From contig OY987267.1 of assembly GCA_963920665.1 (NCBI GenBank), forward strand, positions 1,364,001-1,428,000: a stretch of DNA of 64,000 bases. Reading direction: 5' to 3'. Origin of the DNA: Straminergon stramineum (taxonomy: Eukaryota > Streptophyta > Bryopsida > Hypnales > Calliergonaceae). Positions 49,445-61,316 of this stretch are shown in pieces (the stretch's first letter is position 1; each line of letters starts with the position of its first letter). Below the pieces are notes generated by a model. The model was not told where the DNA came from, did not search any database, and saw only the letters and a program-made list of their open reading frames with translations. A program made the translations under genes and the position numbers.

Positions 49445-49659
49445 CTCCCTTTGTCCCAAAATGATCTTCCGGTTCCTCTTAATTTTATTGCAGAAAGCTT
49501 AATACTACACTCTAAAAAGGGCTCCGAAACTCAAAGTTTGAGGATGATAGGAGTGCACCAAAATCTACTTAGAGCTTGAAAGGGGTTGATATGAAGTTTA
49601 TTTAGCCAAAAAATCCCAAACATTTTGTCCAATCGGAAGATCATTTGGGGATGGAGGGA
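49445..49659. mobile_element. Stowaway-like (Tc1/mariner) MITE, about 215 bp
   Basis: The left end CTCCCTTTGTCCCAAAATGA follows TA. The right end TCATTTGGGGATGGAGGGA is its inverted partner, with a further inner inverted word GATCTTCCG / CGGAAGATC. The CTCCCTCCGT-type terminus and TA target are those of plant Stowaway elements. The right-hand TA is eroded. No coding capacity. Confidence 0.8.
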
Positions 49660-49859
49660 ATGATAGTTTTCATAGGTTTTTGAGAATACTACTTCCTATT
49701 AATTATTGCTTACAATAGTGTTTATCAAGCACAAACTTGAGAATAATGGTTTACTATAGCAAAAATTCATTGTAAAGATAGACGAGGCTATTTTAATTTA
49801 TTGGAATTTAGAGGCAATATTTATCTATTTTCATTATTGAATTGTAGCTCTTGTACAAA

Positions 49860-50081
49860 CACTACAAGAAAAAGGGGTGTTTTAAGTGAGTTTTTAAGTA
49901 TAGTCCTAAACATAAGATTATATGTAATGATCTCTAAGGAGATTTTCAATAAAATTTTTCTTAAAACACATGTATTTCTAATAAATTTTTATTGAAAATC
50001 TCCTAAGAGGTCATTACTTATAATCTTATGTCTATGGCTATACTTAAAAACTCACTTAAAACACCCTTTTTTCTTGTAGTG
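49860..50081. mobile_element. CACTA-type MITE, 222 bp, 3-bp target duplication AAA
   Basis: It begins CACTACAAGAAAAAGGGGTG and ends with the complement CACCCTTTTTTCTTGTAGTG. The terminal CACTACAAGAAAA is diagnostic for plant CACTA (En/Spm) elements. AAA flanks both ends as a 3-bp duplication. The arms (about 90 bp each) are complementary almost to the centre, so the element is a hairpin. It is non-autonomous. The intact ends suggest a fairly young insertion. Confidence 0.92.
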
Positions 50082-50164
50082 AAAGGACTTTAAAAATAGT
50101 CTAGCAATTGTATGTATGCCACTAAGACAAAATGCAAGATAAGCCTTTTGCGATACTGTAAGGG

Positions 50165-50393
50165 TCACTATTATATGAGCCTAAGAGCATGAGACATGAG
50201 CCTAAAAGACTATACATCTATGTTATAGGTGTCTATATTATAGAAACCTTCCATGATCATAGTGTAACTATATTATAAATACCTATATTACAAATTTATA
50301 TATTATTATGAGCACCTTTACTAGTTGTAAGATATCTACTTATACATATGTTCAAGGCTCACATGGTTGCATTTTCATGCTCACATACTAGCA
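50165..50393. mobile_element. GAGCCTA-family TIR element, copy 2
   Basis: The left TCACTATTATATGAGCCTAA and right TGCTCACATACTAGCA are inverted partners matching the 6,441-6,676 element. The interior likewise consists of ATTATAGGTG/TACCTATATTA words. It lies just left of the large Stowaway-like element. Confidence 0.75.
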
Positions 50394-50405
50394 TCTTTGC
50401 CTATA

Positions 50406-51500
50406 CTCCCTCCATTTTGTATTATTAGTCTTTCTTGTAGTAATGAAAATATGAAAGATTGGGCAACAATTTTTTAATGCATATTCCAATTAAATGATTC
50501 CATAGTGAATGTCCAATGTGTCTTTTCAAGTAGAAAACAAGTAGATGTAAATATTAATTGCAATCAAGGAAAAATCAGAAATTAGGAGGTTGTAATAGAT
50601 ATAAAGTGTTACAATTAACCAAAAATAGGTTATATAGAGAAGGAAGACTTTGTCTACAACTATCTTGCCTCTTCATGTATTTAAATTTGCTCAATAATGG
50701 CTCAAAATTCTATTGATTCAATGAAAAATCCAATGTATTTTGATCTTTGACATAGTCAATTTCAAATTGCTATAATAGTTCAGTTTAAAGATTTTTTGGG
50801 CTTGTAACATGGATAATTAACTAGACTTCTTGTGCTTCATTTCAATGACACTAGCATGTGAGCCTAGAAATGAAAGCCTATGAGCCTTGAGCCTAGGTGT
50901 AAGTAAATATTCTACAACTATTGAAGGTGTTTATAACATGCATACCTAGAATATGAGTACCTTATAACCATGTAAGGTGCTTGTAGCATAGGTACCTATA
51001 ATATAAATATACTATAATCAAAGAAGGTGTCTATAATATAGGTACCTAAAATATAAATATACTATAATCATGTAAGGTGCCTATAACATAGGTACCTAAA
51101 ATATAGATACCCATAATATAATCATGCACTTATTATATAAACATCCTATAACCATGGAAGGTGCTTATAACATAGGTACTTACAACATAGACACCTATAA
51201 TATGAAAATCCTATAACCATGGAAGGTGATTATAACACAAGTACTTACAATATAGACACCTATAATATGAACATCCTATAACTATAGAAAGTATACATAA
51301 GTTATTTGCACTAGGCATAGGAGCCTAGGTTCACATGCTAGCAACCGTGTGCTTCATTTCACTAGCTAAGATTAAAAGGGGAAAAAAAATAATCTTCAAC
51401 TCTGAAATCAAGTTTGAAAGGGCATTGTTGAAGTAGACAAGTAAAAATCAAGTCAAATAATAAAAACAAAAAAGACTAGTATTATAGGACACAGTGGGAG
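50406..51500. mobile_element. Stowaway-like element, about 1.1 kb, TA target duplication
   Basis: The left end CTCCCTCCATTTTGTATTAT pairs with the right end, whose complement reads CTCCCACTGTGTCCTATAAT; inner AGTCTTTC / AAAGACT also match. TA lies on both outer sides (50,404-50,405 and 51,501-51,502). No transposase frame remains. A second element (50,845-51,347) is inserted inside, so the original element was roughly 600 bp. Confidence 0.82.
50845..51347. mobile_element. GAGCCTA-family element nested in the Stowaway-like element, with internal minisatellite
   Basis: The left end CACTAGCATGTGAGCCTAG pairs with the right end CCTAGGTTCACATGCTAGC. The same 14 bp, TGTGCTTCATTTCA, lies immediately outside both ends (50,831-50,844 and 51,348-51,361), so it looks like a target duplication. 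The interior is an array of about 60-bp units built from GGAAGGTGCTTATAACATAG, TACC and ATATAAATATACTATAA-like words, about seven units, far longer than in the other copies. Confidence 0.8.
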
Positions 51501-52019
51501 TATGATTTTAAGATTTCGGTAGATTTTTTGATGCATAAAAATCTTCTTAGAGATATAGGAAGGTTATAAGTTTGATTTTGTATTCTTTTTATTTGATTAT
51601 AAATCAAAACTTAGAAGTACCTATTTTCTTGGGATTTTGCACTTTTTCAAGTGAACCTACATATATAGATAATTATTCATTGCTTGATCTTCCTAAAGAA
51701 CAATTTCCTTTAGTTAGTACCGTACCAGGTTATGAAAATCAACATTTCTTCATGAATAATTAAATTGCATTCAAAAAATGAGGTTCAAGAAATACGAGAT
51801 ATAAAAAATATTTAGCAAAGATTTTTATTCCCTCATAAAAAAATTTTGAGTAAATAGTTTCCCAAAAATTCTATAACCTAATTTTAGAAATAGTTTATGC
51901 TGACCTTGACTTGCATATACAAGAATCCAACATAGACCGTACTTAAAAGAAATTTAAGTCTATTTCTATCATGTTAAAAGTATAACTATAAAATAAATAA
52001 TTAGTAGTAGTCTTATGTA

Positions 52020-52258
52020 CTCCTTCCATCCTACTAAAAAACTATGAATCAGACATAGGGCATGTTCCAATAAACTGCTTCACTTATTGATTTTGATTGT
52101 TGAGCAAGCAACGTGGAATTCAAATCAATTTCTACTCAATCAATTCCAAAAATTCTACATCACTTGCTTAAACATCAATGATCCAAATCAATAAATGGAG
52201 CAATTTTAATGGTACAAGGATTATTTTCAATCCAGAGTTTTCTAGTGGGATGGAGGGA
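52020..52258. mobile_element. Stowaway-like MITE, about 240 bp
   Basis: The left end CTCCTTCCATCCTACTAAAA follows TA. The right end TTTTCTAGTGGGATGGAGGG is its imperfect inverted partner. There is no coding capacity; an 82-codon frame spans its right half by chance. Confidence 0.75.
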
Positions 52259-52977
52259 ATAATTTGGAGTTTGCAATTGATCAAGTATGAACCTATGTGG
52301 AATTCTTCATCAACAATAAACTACCGGTATAAGGTGAACCAGTCTATTACCACCCAAATTACAATTCCGCCCTTACGTACTTGTGGTGTACATTTTCGTG
52401 ATGAAATGTATCCCATGGATTCATAAGAATAGAATTGCAATTAGGACGGTAATAGGCTGATTCTCCTTATCTTCATCATCAATTTAAGAAACACAATATT
52501 GAATCATTCTTTCTCCAGGGCTTCACCCTAGGCTTCCACCTTTTGTTCTTGGTTTCTTCTTGGAATAAACTCTGAGTTTAGAAGAAAAAAAACCCAGTAT
52601 TGAAGCATCAATCAAGGCTCATATTAAGTCATAATTATGTGATTTTCAATCAAGAAATCAATAGGTCATTTTCAATGATAATTAAGCTTCCCCCCCTGCG
52701 AATTATTGATGGCCAGAGGCTTCAGTTTTAGTGGAAACTATAAATTCCTTGACGTACTTATCTAATCCTAAATCCATAAAAAGTCTTAAATAAAGTAAAA
52801 CCATCATCAACTGAACTGCATCAATTTAAGACTCCAAATTACATAATTTGAGAAATCAAATCAATGCACCATTTTTCAGATTTCCGGGAGCCTCAGCCTG
52901 TCGTCAGTCTGTGTAATCTTTACTTTCTGTGGAAACTATGAATTTCTTTCAGTGCTATAAAATTCAGTGAATAATGT

Positions 52978-53345
52978 AAGGGAGATTTCCAACCACTTAA
53001 GTGGTTACACCTATCTGGAGGGCAAGTTGGGGGGGCGCGGGGGGGGATTTTCTAGTGTATAGAAATAGAGTTAAGTTAAGAAGGTTTCCATAATTTTCCA
53101 GATTTTTATTTCTCAAAACATAATTACCACGAATTTTTGAGCAGAAGATTCCATTCTTCCCACTATGGTCATACAAACCTTCCTATTTCCGAACAAGCTT
53201 GGTTGCAAAATCCACCAAGTTTTGGTTGCAATATTGAGAGAGTTGTAGAACAATCACAATGTGCCACAACTACACTGGGAACTACGTCGTAATTAATCAT
53301 TGTTCATTTCCTCCTACACGGAAAGAGAGCAGCCTAAATTGCCAG
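52978..53345 (-). mobile_element. Degraded second copy of the TTAA-flanked TIR element
   Basis: Read on the plus strand this resembles the reverse complement of 59,644-60,029. Shared in order: AAGGGAG, ACTTAAGTGGTTACAC-like word, GGAGGGCAAG, AGAAATAGAGTT, GAAGGTTTC..TAATTTT, TCTCAAAA.ATAATTAC, GGTCATACA.ACCTTC, GGTTGCAAAATCCA and CACAATG..CCACAACT. The identity looks like about 70%. The ends are eroded and a G-rich insertion lies at about 53,028-53,048. Confidence 0.72.
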
Positions 53346-53349
53346 AATG

Positions 53350-54270
53350 GGGGGATCAATGCATTGCCCCCCATAAATTCACAAAAAACATCATCAACAA
53401 TGTAGATCAATGATGGGGAAGTTTTCTGAGTTGCCAACCCCAGTAATTTGCCTCCTCTTTATAGCATTAAAAAAATGGAGCCTCTACTAGGCTGCCAAAG
53501 CTCAATCAACAATACCAATAAGAAATTAATGTATTTTTTTGGAAAAAGTATTTGAAAAAATTAGATATCAAAATTTGACATGGTAGAAACGTATTAATTT
53601 TTTAATTGGATTGATTGAGGCACTTGTCTAGAGTTTGGTAGCCCTAGTGAGGCCCCAAATTTTTTCTAATGAAGGAGCTTTTTTTTCTTTTTTTCTAAAG
53701 GCACTAGTTGCATCCTTTGCTTATTAAAATCTCTCAATTCATTTCCTTTGGTATCAAATTTTATTGGCCAATTTCCTTTAATTTCAAATTTGTAAAGGCT
53801 ACAATCTTCTTCTTTCAAAAACTTGTTGGTTTTGAAACTAAACTCCACATTTGATTACATCTTGGGTAGAATTTGAACTTGGTATGGCTCTTCACCAATT
53901 TAAGGCAAGGGATCCACACATTTCATCCAACATTGAATTGTGAGTGGTTTAGAGAAGGTTACAAAACATCAAAAGAGTTTAGAGTTATAGATCAACACAT
54001 TCTTCAAGTATATCTTCAACTACCTTTGCTAGGGGCTTCTCTAGATTTGTAATTAAACAAGTGTTAAAATTTTGTGCCATTTTCCACAACAAAATGGCAT
54101 CTACAAGTGTAGAATGAAGCTCTTTCTTTAGCCCTTCTAGAGAGAATCACATGACAATTTCCAATATTTAAGTTGCCGTGCAATTTTGGTTCTTAATCTT
54201 TATATAACTCTACACAAAACACACTCACAACACTCACAAATAGTAGTGCTCAATCAATGGCACTTCACTA
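53350..54270. other. AT-rich intergenic DNA
   Basis: No gene or delimited element seen. Confidence 0.35.
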
Positions 54271-54399
54271 TCTTTGAAAGGGTTAGTAAATAAGGGTACT
54301 TTCAATTTCAACAATGGATTCCAGCTAATAGAAGCCCACAAGTCCCCAAATGTCTTTTCCATCCACTCAATGGTCCCTTGTAATTTGAAAGCAAATAAT

Positions 54400-56217
54400 T
54401 ATTGCTTACAAGTTATAGAATCCACCAACAAAGGTAAGAATTTTTTTCCTATCCATTTTTTTGTACAAATTGTTGCAAAAATAATCCAATTGCACAACAC
54501 CATAAAACTCAACTTAATTTGCCTTTGAGTCATGTATATAGAGTTAAGAATTTTAAATGCATTTATCACATTGTTGCCATCAAACCTAGTATACAAAACA
54601 TCACATACAATCTCAATATGCAACTTTTGAAATGACAAGGTAAGTAACCTCTAAATCAACCCTTGAAGGGTCCCAAGTCATTTAAACATTGTGAAAGTTA
54701 GATCCCTCAAATTTTACTATGTAAGCAACAAATATAACTACATGGGAGAGCAAATTCAGGTATCACATGAAAAACCATAGTAGGGTTGAATGTGTTCTCA
54801 ATCAACTCACAAGAATTGACCAAAAAAATCACAATCTAATTCAAATAGTTTTTGTCTTCACAATAGACTCTATAGACAAAATATCAACAAGTTTATTTGG
54901 AAAATTTTAGACAACTTAGACAACATGTGCAAAATGTTAGCCAAGAAGTACAAAACATATATGAACTTGAAGTTGCTCAATTTACTAAGTAACAAGGTGA
55001 GATATCCATTATCTAAGAAGGAAGAGTATCACACAAAAAGTCTAGTACTCACTCCAAAAAGTCACATAATGTAGTCACAACTTGCCATCTAGAGAGCCAA
55101 GAAAATGATATTACTTTTTTAGGGATTTTTGAGCATCATTTAGTTCATTTGGGAGGGCTTTAAGGGCCTTTTGGAGAGGATTTCTTAAACAAATCAAACA
55201 AAGTATTCAAACATGGAATCAACATTTATTTAGCAGAAATGTTTTTACAAGGTACAATCTTTGAAGCCTCAAGAGTAGGTAGATTAGTTTGTTGAGCTAT
55301 ACAATGAACAAAAGCCATGAAAATGTTTATCTTTTGAATTGGATAGCCACTACCGTATGCTTCTTTATCAGTGTAGTTTCTCCGTCATACTTGAATCTAA
55401 GACATTTTGACATATCTAACTTCTATGTTTTCACAACATCCATGAGATAGTAAAAAATTACCGTTGAATTTTTATTCCCATCCACTATCAATTATAATCC
55501 CAAGACACCATTTATGGGCAAACTTGCCTTGAAAAATGTAATAGATGACAACAAAATGTCCTCTAATTGAAATGATCATGGATTCATCAATCATTAGTCT
55601 AAAATATTTGGAGATGCTCATCTTTTCTAATACTTGTTTTAGAATTACATTGGAAATATTAAAGACCATGTCTGCATCCACTTTCTCATCATAATTCAAT
55701 ATTAAAGTCATTGGTGTATTACTAGGTAGATAGAAGAAGATTGCACAAATAGAAATTTATGGAAAGGCACAAATTCTTTGTCCATGAAGTAGGCAACCCT
55801 AAAAAAGGATGTGACAACTTTATCACAAGTGTAATTTGTAGTTGCAACAGCCCATTGTAAAGATTTTTGACTACTATGTCTTACCCATGGAAGTCTCTTA
55901 TGTTCTACCATTTTTGCATTTTTTTGCAAGGTTTAAACTTCAATGTTCAATGACTCCTCACTAGCATAAGTGTATTTATCATTTCTCTTTTTGCAAATCT
56001 TATGGAAAACCCTTTCCAACTCCCAATTAAATCCAAATGAATCATTCAAACCAAACATCCTTCCATTCCAAATTGGTTTTCTGAATGTTATTGAATGGAG
56101 TGGAAGGAGGGAGGGTGTAGAAGAAGTATAGGGCGTAGCAACTTCAAAGCCTACAATTTCTCTAATAATACCTACCTGGAAGAGCATATCATGTATAGAT
56201 ATTTGATGTTTTTCCAT
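54400..56217 (-). pseudogene. Decayed hAT-like (DUF4371-type) transposase
   Basis: Fragments on the minus strand appear in the order of a domesticated-hAT/DUF4371 protein. 55,929-55,708: SFFRVAYFMDKEFVPFHKF. 55,711-55,472: ILKQVLEKMSISKYFRLMID followed by ES, the position of the first catalytic Asp in DESTD-like motifs. About 55,330-55,230: MAFVHCIAQQTNLPTLEASK (histidine/cysteine HC.AH-like block). About 55,210-55,120: IDSMFEYF and LSKRPLKALPNELNDAQ. About 54,990-54,890: LANILHMLSKLSKIFQ. 54,640-54,540: DVLYTRFDGNNVINAFKIL. Many stops and frameshifts separate them. The upstream frame 56,217-55,933 may be its N-terminal part. Terminal repeats and target duplication were not found. The assignment is by motif memory, not alignment. 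Confidence 0.65.
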
Positions 56218-56276
56218 TTAAAATACACATACAAGCACTAAACTAAAATGAGAAGGATGAAGGGGAAGTCCACTCT

Positions 56277-57940
56277 AGAGTGATTGCAAGAAAGACCAGT
56301 CCTATTTTGCATCACATTCAGAGTGACAAAGTTGTTTTCCGCTAGAACTTTTGGAGGTAGAGCCCAATAAGCTTGAAATTTTTAATAGAGAGGAATAAAT
56401 TTATTTTTATCATATCCCTTATTTTTTAGAAATTTTAAAAAATCAATTTATATTTAAAAATAAAATTTTATAATTTGTCACACTTTGGGATTTAGGGTTT
56501 TTTAGTACTAGGGAGTATCCAAAATTAACCCCTAAATGTTTTCAACTATGTTTTCACCAAAAACGCTCCAAAACTGTCATTTCTAGAACAAGTACCAAAT
56601 TTTTGGAAAAAAACATTTTTGGAAACATGTAACCATAAGATCTTGAACGAAACTTATTTGAGAAGATGTGGAAAAAATTTCAGAATTTTTCACCGTGTAG
56701 ATTGTAAGATATTAGCGTTTGAATTAGCAAAAATCCTTTTTCTGGCCCTGTGAAAAAACGGGCAGCTGCACTTCACAAGGCCACATTTATATGAAAAAAA
56801 TTCCAAAATGGTGGTTACTCTTTGGATTCATTCTTCAAGGCAAGTTGGCTACATGCTTGAAAAAATTCAAATCATTTGAAATTGTACAACATATAGGAAA
56901 AAGAAAGTAAGTACAAAGAAGTAGAGAATGATTCAAAATACTAAATTGTGAAGAATTTTGTTATGGAATTGAAAAATTCCAATCCCAATGGTTGTAATGT
57001 TTTACTAAAAAATACACACCCTATGATTTTATTTTTTTCAAAAAATATTGAAAATTGAGTGAAATAAAGGACTTCAAAGTTTATTTTAGAGTAGAGAATC
57101 CGGAACTGCCCGCAAACTAAAACGCCTCATAACTTTCATCTCATAAATCAAAATGGAATGATTCAAAGCTTTCCATGTACATATAAATCTAGAAAACCAA
57201 TTTCAAATTTTTATTTCTTAAAAAAGTATTTTTTTAAGAATTTTTTGGGCTGCCCGAAGAGCAATGAAAATTACATATCATGCAATAACTTTTTAACCAT
57301 GAAGTCAAAAGTTATGAAAATTGTTGGGCCTTAAAGATACTCCTTGGGCACATGTTGTGTGAAAATTTCAAAGAAAAATAAGAAAAACTCTATTCGTAGT
57401 GAGCTGCCCAAAATCACTATGTTGCCAAAAAACGCAGTTTGGGCGTTTAGGGGTTAATGATCTAGATCTGAAATTTTCGTGGTCTATTTCCATAGTAGGA
57501 GTACATGTGCCCACTAAAGGAAATCTGAAAATACATTATCTTATGGCCTCCATATTTGTGCAAATAGGGCTCCCTTGTGCGTACACATCTAAACATTGAA
57601 GATGGTTTTGACTTCCATCTTTTTGGTGAAATTCGATCACCATCAAGTCCTCACAAATTGCCATTTTAAAGATAATTTGTTCATGATTTTCTATTTATTA
57701 ATTTGTATCTCATTGTATCTATTCTTTTGTCACAAACTATCTTTTTTTTTCAAATAATACTATTTTAGTACTTACTAGTAGTCATAGTACTCAAAATAGT
57801 ACTTTCATCCGTTGATTTTTTAGATCATAGGCTAAGATTTTTCGGTTTCCTAGTACTTGTAATACTCCTAGTACTAAGTGCAGAAATCGTTGCTTTGGCA
57901 AAACGCTACATAAAACGTTTGGTCTTTCTTGCAATTGCCC
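56277..57940. mobile_element. TTGCAAGAAA-family element, large copy (about 1.66 kb)
   Basis: The left TTGCAAGAAAGACCAGTCCT pairs with the right end, whose complement is TTGCAAGAAAGACCAAACG; the outer AGTGA/GGGCAA partly match. After the left end CTATTTTGCATCACA resembles copy 1 at 5,702. The interior is AT-rich without transposase and contains inverted TTAACCCCTAAA words at about 56,527 and 57,448. Confidence 0.65.
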
Positions 57941-59643
57941 TCTATGGGCTTGGAAGAGAGATGTCCATCCAAGAAAACCCAATGATGTTGAGCGAGTTAG
58001 TAGGAGTAGGTGGGCGGGGTTCAATAAGGAGAAAATTGAGCAAATTAATAAAAATATGCAAAGTAGGTGACAAGGAGATGGAGTATTGGATGGTAGGGCA
58101 ACAATTGTACAACAATAAAGAACTAGCATAGAAAAAGAACTCAACAAAGACATGAAGGGATTAAGGAGGTGGTAGAGTGCAACAAGGAAGTGACATTGTA
58201 CCATAGTAGCATGCGTTGAGTTCAAGTAGGAACATGAGAGTTGTAAGGGAGTGAGCAAGAGCAAGGTTCTATGCACTAAGTCCAAGTTCTTCACAATCAT
58301 GAGTCCAAAGCTCTTCAATGACCAATTCTAAAGCAATCCCTACCTTGTCTATGAACATACCTACCTAGCCTCCACACCCACCCACCATGTATGAGTCTTG
58401 AAATCTAAATTGCAAGTGGATGCAATTTGACAATTTCGTGGAAGTTGAGCACATATCCACCTTTTATTTTTGCACGCTAATTGGTTGCCAATCCCACCAA
58501 TTTTTGTCTAGTTAAGAATCTTTTACTTTTAAAGCTCCAATTGATTATTTTCTGAAAGCACAAACTAACAATGAACTAATTAGCGGTTTTCCCCAAACAT
58601 TGGTATAGATTGCCAAAAGATAAATTCAGACTCGAAATTAAGAAATAGAGATATCAAAAAATCACTTTCAGTGGCAAAGCTTCCTTAGTGGGACCAATAG
58701 TGATGGATATCAATTGCAATGGAAATGAATGGATAAGGAGGGCCCTTTCAACAATTTTATTTGAAGCTTGAATGTAACGTTTCAAACCCTAGAAGTTTGT
58801 GGAGTTATTGTAACCTTTTCCAAGGTTGCCCCATTGAAGAGGCTTGAAGAGCCTTTACAAAGCTTTGTACTAACAAAAATTCTTTTTTTGGAGTGCTTGT
58901 TGCAATCACTTCGCTTCCCTACAACTACCTTGCCCCATTATTTTAGATGAAAATTTTACTTTGTAAAAGGTTATTTAAAGGTTCACTTTAAGGCATTGCA
59001 TTGGGTTCAAAGAAACTTAGGCCATGACTTAAACAAAAAGACTATGATTCTCCCCACCTCCTCAAAAGGCCCATAGAGTTGCCAATGACGGGTTGCGATT
59101 GCTGATGCAATTAGGGACATGATTGTTTTCAATTTTCAAAGTAGTGCAATTCCCAACCTTGACCAGTAATATGAAGTTTTTTTTTTCTACTTACATCCAT
59201 AAATAATTAAATAAGTAGATTATAGATGAAACACTGTTTTTGGGTGTTTTCTTGACATTTCATCCATTCAGAGATAAGTTGCATTCTCTATCATTCTTTG
59301 AATAAATTTACAGTACGTATGATTCCTCATCACAGCTACTGTCTTCATAAATTCACAGAAACCTCGAGTCAGAAAAAAAAATCCCAAAACAATCACCATT
59401 GAAAAGATCAATTCAATCTCAGAATTCCATAATTGAGATCAATTCTGTGGCGTCTTCAGTCACTGCCAGTAGAACCTTTCAGAACTCAGAGACAATAAAA
59501 TGATACTCAAACTGACAGTCTGAGTTCAATTCAGGTGCACTGACAAATCTACTTTACCTTCACAAGCTCATTGCATCTCCCAGTCAGTCATTAAGTTAAG
59601 TTAATCCATTCCCCCATAACTAAATAAGTCCATAACACAAAAC
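57941..59643. other. AT-rich intergenic DNA
   Basis: No gene. A 175-codon minus-strand frame at 57,791-58,318 overlaps the terminus of the element above, is Leu/Ser-rich and low in complexity, and I treat it as chance. The remainder shows nothing distinctive. Confidence 0.4.
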
Positions 59644-60029
59644 TTAAGGGAGCCGACCCATTACTAATCACAGACCCAGTCTGGCAAGCTAAGGTGGAGT
59701 AATTTCAATCACGAGGTGATTAGCAACACTTAATGCTGGCACAGTTCCCGGGCAGTTGTGGTGCATTGTGATTGGTTACAAGACTCTCAAAATTGGAACC
59801 AACCCTTGTTGGATTTTGCAACCAACCTTTGGTCGAAAATAAGAAGGTCTGTATGACCAATATGGGTAGAACAAAATCTTCAGCATTATAAATTCGTAGT
59901 AATTATTTTTTGAGAAAAAAAAAATAAAAAATTACAGAAACCTTCAGAACTCTATTTCTGCTCTTGGGAAACCTCCCTTGCAGGTAAGTGTATCTACTTA
60001 AATGGTCAGAAATGGGTCGGCTCCCTTAA
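59644..60029. mobile_element. TIR element with TTAA ends, 386 bp
   Basis: Perfect 19-bp inverted ends: TTAAGGGAGCCGACCCATT at 59,644-59,662 and its complement at 60,011-60,029. The outermost TTAA is present at both sides and could be a TTAA target duplication, as in piggyBac-like elements, with GGGAGCCGACCCATT as the true terminus. The interior is non-coding. A diverged copy in the other orientation lies at 52,978-53,345. Superfamily not certain. Confidence 0.85.
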
Positions 60030-60289
60030 TTCACATCAAGTGAAATCAAAATCAATTAAACTGTCATAATTCTTCCTAGATAAAAAATCAAAAAATCAAT
60101 TAAACTCATGACAAAAGCACGTACATACCATGTGGACTTGACTCTTGATCGAAACTCGTACTATACCCCCATCGACCGCATTCTTGAATGACAATCTGTA
60201 AGAGTTGACTGGTACCTCCAACAATCAACGAAAAAACCCTGCAGAAACTGCAAAATTACACAAAAATCTGCAAAAATCCAGAGTTGTTT

Positions 60290-61080
60290 GAATGGAGCTC
60301 TCGTACTTCGATCGAGATTGTCAGCTGGCTAGCTTCCGGAGTTCTTGCAGCTTCATTGTACACACAAAGCTCTAGAAAATGGTAGCTCGTAGCATGTGCG
60401 AGAGTTGAATAATCTCTGCAACGATCTACAAAACTGCAGAATCTACAAAATACTGCAGGAAACTACAGGAATCTGCAAAAATCTGTAACAATCTACAGTA
60501 GGCAAGATGGAGCTCTCATGCGTACTTCGAGATTGTCAGTTGCTAGCTTCCCGAGTTGTTGCAGATTGTACACACAAAGCTCTAGAAATTCTATCTCTGT
60601 AGGATGCTGTGGAAGTGCGGGAATGATGAGTGGAGTGTTGTACTCGAGAACGGTGCAACAAACAACGGAGATCGATAGACTGAGTTAATAATGTGCTAGT
60701 TTAGCTTACATGCAGCATTCATGGCCATGGCACTTGAGCTCTGCCAGCTTCTGAACAAGGAGCACTCATCATCATCATCGAAACCTGCAAAGCTCCTGGC
60801 AACCGGGATTTTATAATCTAATGCCTGCCCAAACTGGTCCCCGTTTCCATGGTGCCCGTTGAAATGGTTCCAGTTTCCTCTGCTAGAGTGCTAGTGCGTC
60901 ATTGTTGCCGTTTTGGCTACGCGAGGATCAGTACTTGGAGCTTCGAGCTTGCTTTTGTACGTTGTTTCATTAATTGTACTAGTTTGCAGCTTTTGTCTTG
61001 ATACGGTTTGAGCTTCCAAGGCGGACATAGCTACAGCATTACAGGGGTGTGAACTGTGAAGCGAGCTAGTCAGTGTTGAT
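60290..61080 (+). promoter_or_regulatory. RLK upstream region with direct repeats
   Basis: About 90 bp starting GGAGCTCTCGTACTTCGA (60,295) recurs at about 60,510 (GGAGCTCTCATGCGTACTTC). Both end in TTGTACACACAAAGCTCTAG. A second repeat pair, TTGTACGTTGTT followed by TTTTGTCTTGATACGGTTTG (60,954) and GTACGTTGTTGG followed by TTTTGTTTCGTTACGATTTG (61,108), lies just upstream of the RLK. It is a presumed promoter/5' UTR by position. Confidence 0.6.
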
Positions 61081-61091
61081 TTCCTCGATCA

Positions 61092-61292
61092 ATGCGAACG
61101 AGTTCTGTACGTTGTTGGTACTTGCAACTTTTGTTTCGTTACGATTTGAGCTTGGAAGTCCGACTGAAGCATCACTGGGATGCGGAGCTAGCTATAGAGC
61201 GTTCGTTTTCTCAATGCAGACAAGGAGGGGTTTTTGAATTTGGGTTTAGGCATGCATTGGCGTCTGGAGATCGAATAATGATCGCGAACTGA
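61092..61292 (+). CDS. Possible upstream ORF of the RLK
   Basis: A 66-codon frame starting MRTSSVRCWYLQLLF ends 24 nt before the RLK start. It has no recognised domain. If the RLK transcript starts upstream of 61,092 it would act as an upstream ORF. It may equally be chance. Confidence 0.25.
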   Translation: MRTSSVRCWYLQLLFRYDLSLEVRLKHHWDAELAIERSFSQCRQGGVFEFGFRHALASGDRIMIAN

Positions 61293-61316
61293 TCGAAGTG
61301 TTTCCGCGGTGTAGAA

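Noticed and set aside
57791..58318. 175-codon minus-strand frame
   Set aside because: Low-complexity Leu/Ser-rich translation overlapping a transposon terminus; no domain, no splice or codon signal.
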